DNA from: Staphylococcus roterodami
GTDB lineage: Bacteria; Bacillota; Bacilli; Staphylococcales; Staphylococcaceae
Reading direction: 5' to 3'
DNA length: 64,000 nucleotides
NCBI GenBank assembly: GCA_022493055.1
Contig: CP092781.1
Location: 248,001-312,000 of the forward strand
Shown: positions 30,795 to 42,056 of the stretch, in pieces
How the letters are laid out: the number at the start of each line of letters is the position of its first letter
Position numbering within the stretch: the stretch's first letter is position 1
Made by a program: the position numbers and the translations under genes
The notes under the pieces: model-generated
The model's input: only the letters and a program-made list of their open reading frames with translations
Told to the model about the DNA's origin: nothing
The model's database searches: none

Positions 30795-33700
30795 ATGAAA
30801 AAGAAAAATTGGATTTATGCATTAATTGTCACTTTAATTATTTTAATTGCCATAGTTAGTATGATATTTTTTGTTCAAACAAAATATGGAGATCAATCTG
30901 AAAAAGAATCTCACAATGTAAGTAATAAAAATAATACAATACATATCGCAATTGTTAACGAGGATCAACCAACTACATACAACGGTAAAAAGGTTGAGTT
31001 GGGTCAAGCATTTATAAAAAGGTTAGCAAATGAGAAAAACTATAAATTTGAAACTGTAACGAGAAACGTTGCCGAGTCAGGCTTAAAAAATGGTGGCTAT
31101 CAAGTCATGATTGTTATTCCAGAAAACTTTTCAAAATTAGCAATGCAATTAGACGCTAAAACACCATCGAAAATATCATTACAGTATAAAACAGCTGTAG
31201 GACAAAAAGAAGAAGTAGCTAAAAACACAGAAAAAGTTGTAAGTAATGTACTTAATGACTTTAATAAAAACTTAGTAGAAATTTATTTAACAAGTATTAT
31301 TGATAATTTACATAATGCACAAAAGAATGTTGGTGCTATTATGACGCGTGAACATGGTGTGAATAGTAAATTCTCGAATTACTTATTAAATCCAATTAAC
31401 GACTTCCCAGAATTGTTTACAGATACGCTTGTAAATTCAATTTCTGCGAATAAAGACATTACAAAATGGTTCCAAACATACAATAAATCGCTATTAAGTG
31501 CGAATTCAGATACGTTCAGAGTAAACACAGATTATAATGTTTCGAACTTAATTGAAAAGCAAAGTTCACTATTCGATGAACAAAATACAGCGATGGACAA
31601 GTTTTTACAAGATTATAAGTCGCAAAAAAATAGTGTAGAACTTGATAACTATATTAATGCGTTGAAACAGATGGATAGCCAAATTGATCAACAATCTAAT
31701 ATGCAAGATACAGGTAAAGAAGAATATAAACAAACAGTTAAGGAAAACTTAGATAGATTAAGAGATATCATCAAGTCACAAGAATCGCCATTTTCAAAAG
31801 GGATGATTGAAGATTATCGTAAGCAATTAACTGAATCATTACAAGATGAGCTTGCGAATAACAAAGACTTAAAAGATGCGCTAGACAGTATTAAAATGAA
31901 CAATACTCAATTTGCTGAAAATCTAGAAAAACAACTGCATGATGATATCGTTAAAGAACCTGATACAGATACAACATTTATCTATAACATGTCTAAACAA
32001 GACTTCTTAAATGCTGGTTTAAATGATGAAGAAGCAAATAAATACGAAGCTATTGTTAAAGAAGCAAAACGTTATAAAAACGAATATAATTTGAAAAAGC
32101 CTTTAACAGAACACATTAATCTAACTGATTATGATAACCAAGTTGCGCAAGACACAACTAGTTTGATTAATGATGGTGTCAAAATTCAACGTACTGAAAC
32201 AATTAAAAGTAATGATATTAATCAATTAACTGTTGCAACTGATCCTAATTTTAATTTTGAAGGTGAAATTAAAATAAATGGTAAAAAGTATGATATTAAA
32301 GATCAAAGTGTACAGCTAGATACATCAAATAAAGATTATAAAGTTGAAGTCAATGGTGTCGCTAAATTGAAAAAAGATGCTGAAAAAGATTTCTTAAAAG
32401 ATAAAACAATGCATCTACAATTATTATTCGGACAAGCAAATCGTCAAGATGAACCGAATGATAAAAAATCAACAAGTGTTGTAGATGTAACGTTGAATCA
32501 TAACCTTGATGGTCGTTTGTCTAAAGATGCATTAAGTCAACAATTAAGCGCATTATCTAGATTCGATGCACATTATCAAATGTACAAAGAGACAAAAGGT
32601 AGAGAAGATAAACCATTCGATAATAAACGTTTAATTGATATGATGGTTGACCAAGTTGTTAATGACATGGAAAGCTTCAAAGACGACAAAGTAGCTGTTT
32701 TACATCAAATCGATACTATGGAAGATAATTCAGACAAACTGATTGATGACATTTTAAATAACAAAAAGAATACAACAAAAAATAAAGAAGATATTTCTAA
32801 ACTGGTTGATCAGCTAGAAAACGTTAAAAAGACATTTGATGAAGAACCACAAGAACCAAAAATTGACAAAGGCAAAAATGATGAATTCAACACAATGTCT
32901 TCTAACTTAGATAAAGAAATTAGTAGAATTTCTGAAAAGAGTACGCAATTGCTATCAGATACACAAGAATCAAAAACAATTGCAGATTCAGTTAGTGGAC
33001 AATTAAATCAATTAGATAATAATGTGAATAAACTACATGCGACAGGTCGAGCATTAGGCGTAAGAGCGAATGACTTGAACCGTCAAATGGCTAAAAACGA
33101 TAAAGATAATGAGTTGTTCGCTAAAGAATTCAAAAAAGTATTACAAAATTCTAAAGATGGTGACCGACAAAACCAAGCATTAAAAGCATTTATGAGTAAT
33201 CCGGTTCAAAAGAAAAATTTAGAAAATGTATTAGCAAATAATGGTAATACAGATGTAATTTCACCAACATTATTTGTATTATTGATGTATTTACTATCAA
33301 TGATTACGGCATATATTTTCTATAGCTATGAACGCGCTAAAGGACAAATGAATTTCATCAAAGATGATTACAGTAGTAAAAACAATCTTTGGAATAATGC
33401 AATTACGTCTGGTGTTATTGGTGCAACTGGTTTAGTAGAAGGATTAATTGTCGGTTTAATTGCAATGAATAAGTTCCATGTATTAGCTGGCTATAGAATG
33501 AAATTCATCTTAATGGTGATTTTAACAATGATGGTCTTCGTACTTATCAATACGTATTTATTACGACAAGTTAAATCAATAGGTATGTTCATAATGGTTG
33601 CTACATTAGGATTATACTTTGTAGCTATGAATAATTTAAAAGCAGCTGGCCAAGGTGTTACTAATAAAATTTCACCATTATCTTATATTGATAATATGTT

Positions 33701-33824
33701 CTTCAATTATTTAAATGCAGAACATCCAATAGGTTTAGCGTTAGTAATATTGACGTTAATCGTAATTATTGGATTTGTATTGAACATGTTTATAAAACAC
33801 TTTAAGAAAGAGAGATTAATCTAA
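30795..33824 (+). CDS. esaA: type VII secretion membrane protein EsaA
   Basis: A 1009-residue core membrane component of the Ess machine. It has one N-terminal helix (about 7-29) and a huge extracellular domain rich in charged coiled-coil sequence up to about residue 815. A C-terminal block of five or six helices follows. The YhgE/Pip-like arrangement matches the protein known to project through the staphylococcal cell wall. AAGGAAA precedes the ATG. The stop overlaps the essA ATG by one base. Confidence 0.96.
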   Translation: MKKKNWIYALIVTLIILIAIVSMIFFVQTKYGDQSEKESHNVSNKNNTIHIAIVNEDQPTTYNGKKVELGQAFIKRLANEKNYKFETVTRNVAESGLKNGGYQVMIVIPENFSKLAMQLDAKTPSKISLQYKTAVGQKEEVAKNTEKVVSNVLNDFNKNLVEIYLTSIIDNLHNAQKNVGAIMTREHGVNSKFSNYLLNPINDFPELFTDTLVNSISANKDITKWFQTYNKSLLSANSDTFRVNTDYNVSNLIEKQSSLFDEQNTAMDKFLQDYKSQKNSVELDNYINALKQMDSQIDQQSNMQDTGKEEYKQTVKENLDRLRDIIKSQESPFSKGMIEDYRKQLTESLQDELANNKDLKDALDSIKMNNTQFAENLEKQLHDDIVKEPDTDTTFIYNMSKQDFLNAGLNDEEANKYEAIVKEAKRYKNEYNLKKPLTEHINLTDYDNQVAQDTTSLINDGVKIQRTETIKSNDINQLTVATDPNFNFEGEIKINGKKYDIKDQSVQLDTSNKDYKVEVNGVAKLKKDAEKDFLKDKTMHLQLLFGQANRQDEPNDKKSTSVVDVTLNHNLDGRLSKDALSQQLSALSRFDAHYQMYKETKGREDKPFDNKRLIDMMVDQVVNDMESFKDDKVAVLHQIDTMEDNSDKLIDDILNNKKNTTKNKEDISKLVDQLENVKKTFDEEPQEPKIDKGKNDEFNTMSSNLDKEISRISEKSTQLLSDTQESKTIADSVSGQLNQLDNNVNKLHATGRALGVRANDLNRQMAKNDKDNELFAKEFKKVLQNSKDGDRQNQALKAFMSNPVQKKNLENVLANNGNTDVISPTLFVLLMYLLSMITAYIFYSYERAKGQMNFIKDDYSSKNNLWNNAITSGVIGATGLVEGLIVGLIAMNKFHVLAGYRMKFILMVILTMMVFVLINTYLLRQVKSIGMFIMVATLGLYFVAMNNLKAAGQGVTNKISPLSYIDNMFFNYLNAEHPIGLALVILTLIVIIGFVLNMFIKHFKKERLI

Positions 33825-34282
33825 TGTTGATGAATAGCGTGATTGCTTTAACTTTTTTAACAGCATCTAGCAATAATGGCGGACTTAATATTGATGTGCA
33901 ACAAGAAGAGGAAAAGCGAATCAATAATGATTTAAATCAATATGATACAACGCTATTTAATAAAGATAGTAAAGAAGTCAACGACGCGATTGCTAGACAG
34001 AAAAAAGAACGACAACAACAAATAAAAAATGATATGTTTCATAATCAAGCGAGTCACTCGACTCGCTTGAATGAAACTAAAAAAGTGTTATTTTCCAAAT
34101 CTAACTTAGAAAAGACTTCGGAGAGTGATAAAAGCCCCTATATTCAAAACAAGCAGGAGAAAAAAATATTCCCGTACATTTTGATGTCTGTAGGGGCTTT
34201 TTTGACTTTAGGATTTGTCATTTTTTCAATTCATAAAGGGAGACGAACGAAAAATGAATCAGCACGTAAAAGTAACATTTGA
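33824..34282 (+). CDS. essA: type VII secretion membrane protein EssA
   Basis: A 152-residue membrane component required for secretion of EsxA and EsxB. A short hydrophobic N-terminus is followed by a charged extracellular region rich in Gln/Asn/Lys and one C-terminal helix (about 116-138). The coding sequence contains two unusually stable inverted repeats, listed separately. Its last 29 bases overlap the start of esaB. Confidence 0.94.
   Translation: MLMNSVIALTFLTASSNNGGLNIDVQQEEEKRINNDLNQYDTTLFNKDSKEVNDAIARQKKERQQQIKNDMFHNQASHSTRLNETKKVLFSKSNLEKTSESDKSPYIQNKQEKKIFPYILMSVGAFLTLGFVIFSIHKGRRTKNESARKSNI
34036..34077. repeat. strong hairpin inside essA
   Basis: A perfect ten-base stem (34045-34054 with 34061-34070) continues outward after a two-base bulge for seven more pairs (34036-34042 with 34071-34077), giving 17 pairs with a six-base loop. 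Confidence 0.8.
34130..34203 (+). terminator. terminator-like structure inside essA
   Basis: Perfect eleven-base arms (34130-34140 and 34191-34201) with a GC-rich core are followed to 34203 by a run of six T residues, enclosing about 50 bases. It lies within the essA coding sequence, some 50 bases before the esaB start, so it could partially terminate before esaB-essB-essC. Confidence 0.55.
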
Positions 34283-34496
34283 TTTTACTAATTATAATTA
34301 CGGCACATATGACCTAGCAGTACCGGCATATTTACCGATTAAGAATTTAATTGCATTAGTGTTAGACAGTTTGGATATTTCGATTTTCGATGTGAATACA
34401 CAAATTAAAGTAATGACAAAAGGTCAATTACTTGTTGAAAACGACCGACTTATTGATTATCAAATCGCTGATGGAGATATTTTGAAGTTACTATAG
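34254..34496 (+). CDS. esaB: ubiquitin-like cytosolic protein EsaB
   Basis: An 80-residue YukD-family protein with a ubiquitin-like fold. It is a cytosolic factor needed for Ess activity and reported to influence esxC levels. The start MNQHVKVTF at 34254 gives the published length; the upstream in-frame ATG at 34215 would lie deep inside essA. It overlaps the 3' end of essA and is 12 bases before essB. Confidence 0.94.
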   Translation: MNQHVKVTFDFTNYNYGTYDLAVPAYLPIKNLIALVLDSLDISIFDVNTQIKVMTKGQLLVENDRLIDYQIADGDILKLL

Positions 34497-34508
34497 GAGG
34501 AAAAATAG

Positions 34509-35843
34509 ATGGTTAAAAATCATGACCCTAAAAATGAAATGCAAGATATGTTAACACCTTTAGATGCCGAAGAAGCAGCTAAAACAAAATTACGTTTAGA
34601 TATGAGAGAGATTCCTAAGTCTTCAATTAAACCAGAACATTTTCATTTAATGTACTTATTAGAACAACATTCTCCATATTTTATAGATGCTGAACTAACT
34701 GAACTACGTGATAGTTTCCAAATACATTATGACATTAATGACAATCATACACCTTTTGATAATATTAAATCATTTACTAAAAATGAAAAATTACGTTACT
34801 TACTTAATATCAAAAATTTAGAAGAAGTAAATCGTACACGCTATACATTTGTGTTGGCACCAGATGAATTATTTTTCACAAGAGATGGATTGCCGATTGC
34901 AAAAACGAGAGGGTTACAAAATGTTGTTGATCCCTTGCCGATTTCAGAAGCTGAATTTTTAACAAGATATAAAGCACTGGTTATATGTGCATTCAATGAG
35001 AAACAATCATTTGACGCATTAGTTGAAGGAAACTTAGAACTACATAAAGGAACACCATTTGAAACTAAAGTTATTGAAGCGGCAACGTTAGACTTATTAA
35101 CGTCGTTTTTAGATGAACAATATCAAAAACAAGAACAAGATTATAGTGAAAATTATGCATATGTTCGTAAAGTAGGGCATACCGTTTTTAAATGGGTTGC
35201 TATCGGTATGACAACATTAAGTGTGTTATTAATTGCATTTTTAGCCTTTTTATATTTTTCAGTAATGAAGCATAATGAGCGCATTGAAAAAGGATACCAA
35301 GCATTTGTGAAGGAAGATTATACGCAAGTACTAAATACGTATGATGATTTAGATGGTAAAAAATTAGATAAAGAAGCGCTTTACATTTATGCCAAAAGCT
35401 ATATCCAAACAAACAAACAAGGTTTAGAAAAAGATAAGAAAGAAAACTTGCTTAATAACGTGACACCAAATTCAAACAAAGATTACTTATTATATTGGAT
35501 GGAATTAGGACAAGGACATCTTGATGAAGCGATTGACATTGCAACATATTTAGATGATAACGATATTACGAAATTAGCGTTAATAAATAAATTGAACGAG
35601 ATTAAAAATAACGGTGATTTATCGAATGATAAACGTTCTGAAGAAACGAAAAAGTATAACGATAAATTGCAAGATATTTTAGATAAAGAAAAGCAAGTTA
35701 AAGATGAAAAAGCAAAATCTGAAGAAGAGAAAGCAAAAGCGAAAGATGAGAAATTAAAGCAACAAGAAGAGAACGAAAAGAAACAAAAAGAACAAGCACA
35801 AAAAGATAAAGAAAAACGTCAAGAAGCTGAAAGAAAAAAATAG
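34509..35843 (+). CDS. essB: type VII secretion membrane protein EssB
   Basis: A 444-residue bitopic membrane protein, essential for Ess secretion. A cytosolic pseudokinase-like domain (about 1-215) comes first, with one helix near 228-252. The extracellular domain is helical and ends in a Lys/Glu-rich coiled-coil tail (about 375-444). GGAGG precedes the ATG. It belongs to the YukC family. Confidence 0.95.
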   Translation: MVKNHDPKNEMQDMLTPLDAEEAAKTKLRLDMREIPKSSIKPEHFHLMYLLEQHSPYFIDAELTELRDSFQIHYDINDNHTPFDNIKSFTKNEKLRYLLNIKNLEEVNRTRYTFVLAPDELFFTRDGLPIAKTRGLQNVVDPLPISEAEFLTRYKALVICAFNEKQSFDALVEGNLELHKGTPFETKVIEAATLDLLTSFLDEQYQKQEQDYSENYAYVRKVGHTVFKWVAIGMTTLSVLLIAFLAFLYFSVMKHNERIEKGYQAFVKEDYTQVLNTYDDLDGKKLDKEALYIYAKSYIQTNKQGLEKDKKENLLNNVTPNSNKDYLLYWMELGQGHLDEAIDIATYLDDNDITKLALINKLNEIKNNGDLSNDKRSEETKKYNDKLQDILDKEKQVKDEKAKSEEEKAKAKDEKLKQQEENEKKQKEQAQKDKEKRQEAERKK

Positions 35844-35864
35844 TATAGGACTGAGGCAAAGACA

Positions 35865-38800
35865 ATGCATAAATTGATTATAAAATATAACAAACAATTG
35901 AAGATGCTCAATTTGCGAGATGGTAAGACATATACTATTAGCGAAGACGAGCGTGCAGATATTACATTGAAATCGTTAGGCGAAGTCATTCATTTAGAAC
36001 AAAATAATCAAGGTACTTGGCAAGCGAATCATACTTCCATTAATAAGGTGCATGTTATAAAAGGTGATCTTGATGCCATTACATTACAGCTTTATACAGA
36101 AGCTGATTATGCATCATTTGCGTATCCTTCGATTCAAGATACGATGACGATTGGATCAAATGCATATGATGACATGGTCATTCAAAGTTTAATGAATGCC
36201 ATCATTATTAAAGATTTTCAATCGATACAAGAAACTCAATATGTGCGCATCGTGCACGATAAAAATACAGATGTGTATATCAACTATGAACTACAAGAGC
36301 AATTAACGAACAAAGCTTACATTGGTGATCATATTTATGTTGAAGGGATATGGCTTGAAGTACAAGCTGATGGTTTAAATGTATTGAGTCAGAATACAGT
36401 GGCATCGTCATTAATTCGCTTAACACAAGAGATGCCACACGCACAGGCAGATGATTACAATACGTACCATCGTTCGCCAAGAATCATTCATCGTGAACCG
36501 ACCGATGATATTAAGATTGAAAGACCGCCACAGCCAATACAGAAAAATAATACAGTGATATGGCGTTCCATTATACCGCCATTAGTAATGATTGCTTTAA
36601 CTGTTGTCATCTTTTTAGTGAGACCAATTGGTATTTATATTTTAATGATGATTGGTATGAGTACAGTAACGATAGTATTTGGTATTACAACGTATTTCTC
36701 TGAAAAGAAAAAGTATAACAAAGATGTTGAAAAACGAGAGAAAGATTACAAAGATTATTTGGATAATAAATCTAAAGAAATTAATAAAGCGATTAAAGCA
36801 CAACGTTTTAGTTTGAATTACCATTATCCAACGGTTGCTGAAATTAAAGATATCGTTGAAACGAAAGCACCAAGAATATATGAAAAAACATCGCATCATC
36901 ACGATTTCTTACATTATAAGTTAGGTATTGCGAATGTAGAAAAGTCATTCAAATTAGATTACCAAGAAGAAGAATTTAACCAACGTCGTGATGAATTATT
37001 CGACGATGCTAAGGAATTGTATGAATTTTACACAGATGTAGAACAAGCACCATTAATCAATGATTTAAATCATGGACCGATTGCATATATTGGTGCACGA
37101 CATCTTATTTTAGAAGAATTGGAGAAAATGCTAATCCAATTATCAACATTCCATAGTTATCATGATTTAGAGTTTCTATTTGTGACACGTGAAGATGAAG
37201 TTGAAACATTGAAATGGGCACGTTGGTTGCCACATATGACATTGAGAGGTCAAAACATTAGAGGGTTTGTTTACAATCAACGAACACGTGACCAAATTTT
37301 AACGTCAATTTACAGCATGATTAAAGAACGTATCCAAGCTGTGCGTGAACGCAGTAAAAGTAATGAGCAAATTATTTTTACACCGCAATTAGTGTTTGTC
37401 ATTACAGATATGTCATTAATTATTGATCATGTCATTTTAGAATATGTAAACCAAGATTTATCAGAATATGGTATTTCATTAATCTTTGTTGAAGATGTGA
37501 TTGAAAGTTTGCCAGAGCATGTAGATACCATTATTGATATCAAGTCTCGTACTGAAGGCGAACTGATTACGAAAGAAAAAGAATTAGTTCAATTGAAATT
37601 TACACCTGAAAATATTGATAACGTCGATAAAGAATATATCGCGCGACGTTTGGCGAATTTGATACACGTTGAACATTTGAAAAATGCAATTCCTGATAGT
37701 ATTACATTTTTAGAGATGTATAACGTGAAAGAAGTAGATCAGCTTGATGTGGTTAATCGATGGAGACAAAACGAAACATACAAAACGATGGCAGTACCTT
37801 TGGGTGTAAGAGGTAAAGATGACATTTTATCATTGAACTTACATGAAAAAGCACACGGACCACATGGTTTAGTTGCTGGTACCACTGGTTCAGGGAAATC
37901 TGAGATTATCCAATCATACATTTTATCTTTAGCTATTAATTTTCACCCACATGAAGTTGCGTTCCTATTGATTGACTATAAAGGTGGGGGTATGGCGAAC
38001 TTATTTAAAGATTTAGTCCATTTAGTTGGTACGATTACAAACTTAGATGGTGATGAAGCGATGCGTGCTTTAACATCAATCAAAGCCGAATTGAGAAAAC
38101 GTCAACGTTTATTCGGAGAGCATGATGTTAACCATATTAATCAATACCATAAGTTATTTAAAGAAGGTATTGCGACAGAACCAATGCCACATTTATTCAT
38201 TATTTCCGATGAGTTTGCCGAATTAAAATCAGAACAACCTGATTTTATGAAAGAACTTGTATCAACGGCACGTATTGGACGTTCGTTAGGTATTCATTTA
38301 ATACTTGCGACACAAAAACCATCGGGTGTTGTTGATGACCAAATTTGGTCTAACTCTAAATTTAAATTGGCATTAAAAGTACAAGATAGACAAGACAGTA
38401 ATGAAATTTTAAAAACACCAGATGCAGCAGACATTACATTACCAGGTCGTGCGTATTTACAAGTTGGTAATAATGAAATTTATGAATTGTTCCAATCTGC
38501 ATGGAGTGGAGCAACATATGACATCGAAGGCGATAAATTAGAAGTTGAAGATAAGACAATTTACATGATTAATGACTATGGTCAACTTCAAGCAATCAAC
38601 AAAGACTTGAGTGGACTTGAAGATGAAGAAACGAAAGAAAATCAAACTGAGTTAGAAGCGGTTATAGATCATATCGAATCTATTACAACACGATTAGAAA
38701 TTGAAGAAGTTAAGCGTCCATGGCTACCACCATTGCCAGAAAATGTATATCAAGAAGATTTAGTAGAAACAGATTTTAGAAAATTATGGTCAGATGATGC

Positions 38801-40304
38801 AAAAGAAGTGGAATTAACATTAGGACTTAAAGACGTACCAGAAGAACAATATCAAGGGCCGATGGTATTACAATTGAAAAAAGCTGGTCACATCGCGTTA
38901 ATCGGAAGTCCAGGATATGGTAGAACAACGTTCTTACACAACATTATTTTCGATGTTGCAAGACACCATCGTCCTGATCAAGCACACATGTACTTGTTCG
39001 ATTTCGGTACTAATGGTTTGATGCCAGTCACAGACATACCACATGTCGCTGATTATTTCACAGTAGATCAAGAAGACAAGATTGCGAAGGCGATACGTAT
39101 ATTCAATGATGAAATCGATCGCCGTAAGAAGATTTTAAGTCAGTATCGTGTCACTAGCATTTCTGAATATCGAAAATTAACTGGTGAAACAATTCCGCAT
39201 GTCTTTATTCTTATTGATAACTTTGACGCAGTAAAAGATTCACCTTTCCAAGAAGTTTTTGAAAATATGATGATTAAAATGACACGTGAAGGGCTAGCAT
39301 TAGACATGCAAGTAACCTTAACTGCCTCAAGAGCTAACGCTATGAAAACACCAATGTACATTAATATGAAAACGCGTATCGCCATGTTTTTATATGATAA
39401 ATCAGAGGTGTCGAACGTAGTAGGACAGCAAAAATTTGCGGTTAAAGATGTAGTGGGTCGAGCATTATTAAGTAGCGATGACAACGTATCATTCCATATT
39501 GGCCAACCATTTAAACATGATGAGACCAAATCATATAATGATCAAATTAATGATGAAGTATCGGCGATGACAGAATTTTATAAAGGTGAAACACCAAGTG
39601 ATATTCCTATGATGCCAGATGAAATTAAATATGAAGATTACAGAGAATCATTAAGCTTACCGGATATAGTTGCAAATGGTGCTTTACCAATTGGATTAGA
39701 TTATGAAGGTGTTACACTACAAAAAATTAAATTAACTGAACCAGCAATGATTTCATCAGAAAATCCGAGAGAAATTGCGCATATTGCCGAAATTATGATG
39801 AAAGAGATTGACATATTAAATGAAAAATATGCGATTTGTATCGCAGACTCAAGTGGAGAGTTTAAAGCTTATAGGCATCAAGTGGCTAACTTTGCCGAAG
39901 AAAGAGAAGACATTAAAGCGATTCATCAACTAATGATTGAAGACTTAAAACAAAGAGAAATGGACGGTCCGTTTGAAAAAGATTCACTTTACATTATCAA
40001 TGATTTTAAAACATTTATTGATTGCACGTATATTCCGGAAGATGATGTTAAAAAACTTATTACAAAAGGACCAGAACTTGGCTTGAACATTTTATTTGTC
40101 GGCATTCATAAAGAATTAATAGATGCTTATGATAAACAGATTGATGTTGCACGTAAAATGATTAACCAATTTAGTATAGGTATTCGTATTTCAGACCAAC
40201 AATTCTTTAAATTTAGATTTATTCAACGAGAACCAGTTATTAAAGAAAATGAAGCATATATGGTCGCAAACCAAGCTTATCAAAAGATTAGATGGTTTAA
40301 ATAG
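35865..40304 (+). CDS. essC: FtsK/SpoIIIE-type ATPase EssC
   Basis: The motor of the Ess system, 1479 residues. Two N-terminal FHA domains (about 1-190) are followed by two membrane helices (about 230-280) and three ATPase modules. The first has a full Walker [10 protein letters not shown] at 672-680, with IISDEFAEL downstream. The second has GSPGYGRTT beginning at residue 1014, where the Walker Lys is Arg. The third, at the C-terminus, is degenerate. EssC C-termini vary between strains and match the downstream effector set. Here esxC-esxB-esaE-esxD-esaD follow, the set linked to the essC1 variant. Confidence 0.95.
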   Translation: MHKLIIKYNKQLKMLNLRDGKTYTISEDERADITLKSLGEVIHLEQNNQGTWQANHTSINKVHVIKGDLDAITLQLYTEADYASFAYPSIQDTMTIGSNAYDDMVIQSLMNAIIIKDFQSIQETQYVRIVHDKNTDVYINYELQEQLTNKAYIGDHIYVEGIWLEVQADGLNVLSQNTVASSLIRLTQEMPHAQADDYNTYHRSPRIIHREPTDDIKIERPPQPIQKNNTVIWRSIIPPLVMIALTVVIFLVRPIGIYILMMIGMSTVTIVFGITTYFSEKKKYNKDVEKREKDYKDYLDNKSKEINKAIKAQRFSLNYHYPTVAEIKDIVETKAPRIYEKTSHHHDFLHYKLGIANVEKSFKLDYQEEEFNQRRDELFDDAKELYEFYTDVEQAPLINDLNHGPIAYIGARHLILEELEKMLIQLSTFHSYHDLEFLFVTREDEVETLKWARWLPHMTLRGQNIRGFVYNQRTRDQILTSIYSMIKERIQAVRERSKSNEQIIFTPQLVFVITDMSLIIDHVILEYVNQDLSEYGISLIFVEDVIESLPEHVDTIIDIKSRTEGELITKEKELVQLKFTPENIDNVDKEYIARRLANLIHVEHLKNAIPDSITFLEMYNVKEVDQLDVVNRWRQNETYKTMAVPLGVRGKDDILSLNLHEKAHGPHGLVAGTTGSGKSEIIQSYILSLAINFHPHEVAFLLIDYKGGGMANLFKDLVHLVGTITNLDGDEAMRALTSIKAELRKRQRLFGEHDVNHINQYHKLFKEGIATEPMPHLFIISDEFAELKSEQPDFMKELVSTARIGRSLGIHLILATQKPSGVVDDQIWSNSKFKLALKVQDRQDSNEILKTPDAADITLPGRAYLQVGNNEIYELFQSAWSGATYDIEGDKLEVEDKTIYMINDYGQLQAINKDLSGLEDEETKENQTELEAVIDHIESITTRLEIEEVKRPWLPPLPENVYQEDLVETDFRKLWSDDAKEVELTLGLKDVPEEQYQGPMVLQLKKAGHIALIGSPGYGRTTFLHNIIFDVARHHRPDQAHMYLFDFGTNGLMPVTDIPHVADYFTVDQEDKIAKAIRIFNDEIDRRKKILSQYRVTSISEYRKLTGETIPHVFILIDNFDAVKDSPFQEVFENMMIKMTREGLALDMQVTLTASRANAMKTPMYINMKTRIAMFLYDKSEVSNVVGQQKFAVKDVVGRALLSSDDNVSFHIGQPFKHDETKSYNDQINDEVSAMTEFYKGETPSDIPMMPDEIKYEDYRESLSLPDIVANGALPIGLDYEGVTLQKIKLTEPAMISSENPREIAHIAEIMMKEIDILNEKYAICIADSSGEFKAYRHQVANFAEEREDIKAIHQLMIEDLKQREMDGPFEKDSLYIINDFKTFIDCTYIPEDDVKKLITKGPELGLNILFVGIHKELIDAYDKQIDVARKMINQFSIGIRISDQQFFKFRFIQREPVIKENEAYMVANQAYQKIRWFK

Positions 40305-40333
40305 CAATGAATTAAATAGGAGGGAGGTATGTT

Positions 40334-40726
40334 ATGAATTTTAATGATATTGAAACAATGGTTAAGTCGAAATTTAAAGATATTAAAAAGCATGCAGAAG
40401 AGATTGCGCATGAAATTGAAGTTCGTTCTGGATATTTAAGAAAAGCTGAACAATATAAGCGATTAGAATTTAATTTGAGTTTTGCACTAGATGATATTGA
40501 AAGCACAGCAAAGGACGTACAAACTGCAAAATCTAGTGCTAATAAGGACAGTGTAACTGTTAAGGGAAAGGCGCCCAATACGTTATATATTGAAAAAAGA
40601 AATTTGATGAAACAAAAGCTTGAAATGTTGGGTGAAGATATCGATAAAAATAAAGAATCCCTCCAAAAAGCTAAGGAAATTGCTGGCGAAAAGGCAAGTG
40701 AATATTTTAATAAAGCAATGAATTAA
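40334..40726 (+). CDS. esxC: type VII secretion substrate EsxC
   Basis: A 130-residue helical protein secreted by the Ess system, formerly called EsaC. It lacks a WXG turn and a signal peptide and is rich in Lys and Glu with heptad-like spacing. AGGGAGG precedes the ATG. It is the first of the strain-variable genes after essC and is known from the essC1-type locus. Confidence 0.93.
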
Positions 40727-40741
40727 TATTGAGGTGAAGAT

Positions 40742-41056
40742 ATGGGTGGATATAAAGGTATTAAAGCAGATGGTGGCAAGGTTGATCAAGCAAAACAATT
40801 AGCGGCAAAAACAGCTAAAGATATTGAAGAATGTCAAAAGCAAACGCAACAGCTCGCTGAGTATATCGAAGGTAGTGATTGGGAAGGACAGTTCGCCAAT
40901 AAGGTGAAAGATGTGTTACTTATTATGGCAAAGTTTCAAGAAGAATTAGTACAACCGATGGCTGACCATCAAAAAGCAATTGATAACTTAAGTCAAAATC
41001 TAGCGAAATACGATACATTATCAATTAAGCAAGGGCTTGATAGGGTGAACCCATGA
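40742..41056 (+). CDS. esxB: WXG100-like type VII substrate EsxB
   Basis: A 104-residue helical hairpin protein, secreted substrate of Ess. The turn carries SDWEGQF with Trp47. GAGGTGAAG precedes the ATG. Its 3' end overlaps esaE by four bases. Confidence 0.95.
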   Translation: MGGYKGIKADGGKVDQAKQLAAKTAKDIEECQKQTQQLAEYIEGSDWEGQFANKVKDVLLIMAKFQEELVQPMADHQKAIDNLSQNLAKYDTLSIKQGLDRVNP

Positions 41057-41730
41057 TGAAAGATGTTAAGCGAATAGATTATTTTTCTTACGAAGAATTA
41101 ACAATTTTAGGTGGTAGTAAATTACCTCTCGTAAATTTTGAATTGTTTGATCCATCAAATTTTGAAGAAGCTAAAGCTGCTTTAATTGAAAAGGAATTAG
41201 TAACAGAGAATGACAAGTTAACTGATGCAGGTTTTAAAGTGGCTACATTAGTCAGAGAGTATATTAGCGCAATTGTAAATATTCGAATTAATGATATGTA
41301 TTTTGCACCATTTAGCTATGAAAAAGATGAATATATTTTGTTAAGCCGGTTTAAAAATAATGGATTTCAAATACGAATTATAAATAAAGACATTGCATGG
41401 TGGTCGATTGTACAATCATATCCTTTATTGATGAGACAAGAAAAGTCTAATGATTGGGACTTTAAACAAATTGACGATGAAACATTGGAGAACTTAAATA
41501 ATGAAAGTATCGATACGATTGGGCGTGTTTTAGAAATTGAAATATACAATCATCAAGGTGACCCTCAACAAAGTTTATATAACATTTATGAACAAAATGA
41601 TTTGCTACTCATTCGATACCCATTAAAAGATAAAGTGCTGAATGTTCATATTGGTGTCATTAATACATTTATACGAGAATTATTTGGATTCGATACTGAT
41701 GAAAATCATATTAATAAAGCAGAGGAGTAA
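41053..41730 (+). CDS. esaE: EsaD chaperone EsaE
   Basis: A 225-residue cytosolic protein known to bind EsaD and bring it to EssC; also called EssE. It is acidic, with no signal or membrane helix. The start is ATG 41053 or 41056; the overlap with esxB and the one-base overlap with the next frame show tight coupling. Fold and motifs are not otherwise recognisable to me. Confidence 0.92.
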   Translation: MMKDVKRIDYFSYEELTILGGSKLPLVNFELFDPSNFEEAKAALIEKELVTENDKLTDAGFKVATLVREYISAIVNIRINDMYFAPFSYEKDEYILLSRFKNNGFQIRIINKDIAWWSIVQSYPLLMRQEKSNDWDFKQIDDETLENLNNESIDTIGRVLEIEIYNHQGDPQQSLYNIYEQNDLLLIRYPLKDKVLNVHIGVINTFIRELFGFDTDENHINKAEE

Positions 41731-41735
41731 TGACG

Positions 41736-42047
41736 TTGAGTGGGAAAATTAGTGTTAAAGCTGAAACGATTGCACATGTTGTAAAAGAATTAGAAAGCAT
41801 TAGTCAAAAGTATGATGAAATAGCTCAAAACTTTGGGAAAATAGCGCAATTAAATTACTACAGTAGTGAAAAAGCTGCACATTCTATGGAAAATGGCTAT
41901 AGTAGTGCTGCAACAGTCATTAGTGGTCTCAAAGGTCCATTGAGTACACTCGGTGGTGGCGTCATGAATTCAGCACAAAAGTTCTTTGAAGCAGATGAAC
42001 ATTGGGGTACGGAATTTGCCAAGCTTTACTATAATATTGAAGGATAG
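41736..42047 (+). CDS. esxD: type VII secretion substrate EsxD
   Basis: A 103-residue helical, WXG100-like secreted protein that accompanies EsaD. The frame has an ATG at 41730, but GGAG is only two bases before it; the TTG at 41736 is eight bases away and is preferred. No Trp-x-Gly is visible in the turn region (GKIAQLNYYSSEKAA). Confidence 0.9.
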   Translation: MSGKISVKAETIAHVVKELESISQKYDEIAQNFGKIAQLNYYSSEKAAHSMENGYSSAATVISGLKGPLSTLGGGVMNSAQKFFEADEHWGTEFAKLYYNIEG

Positions 42048-42056
42048 GTGCATGAC

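Noticed and set aside
36280..36902. Antisense open frames opposite essC, and many similar frames opposite other genes
   Set aside because: They lack ribosome sites, have residue composition expected of reverse-strand translation, and overlap well-supported genes completely.
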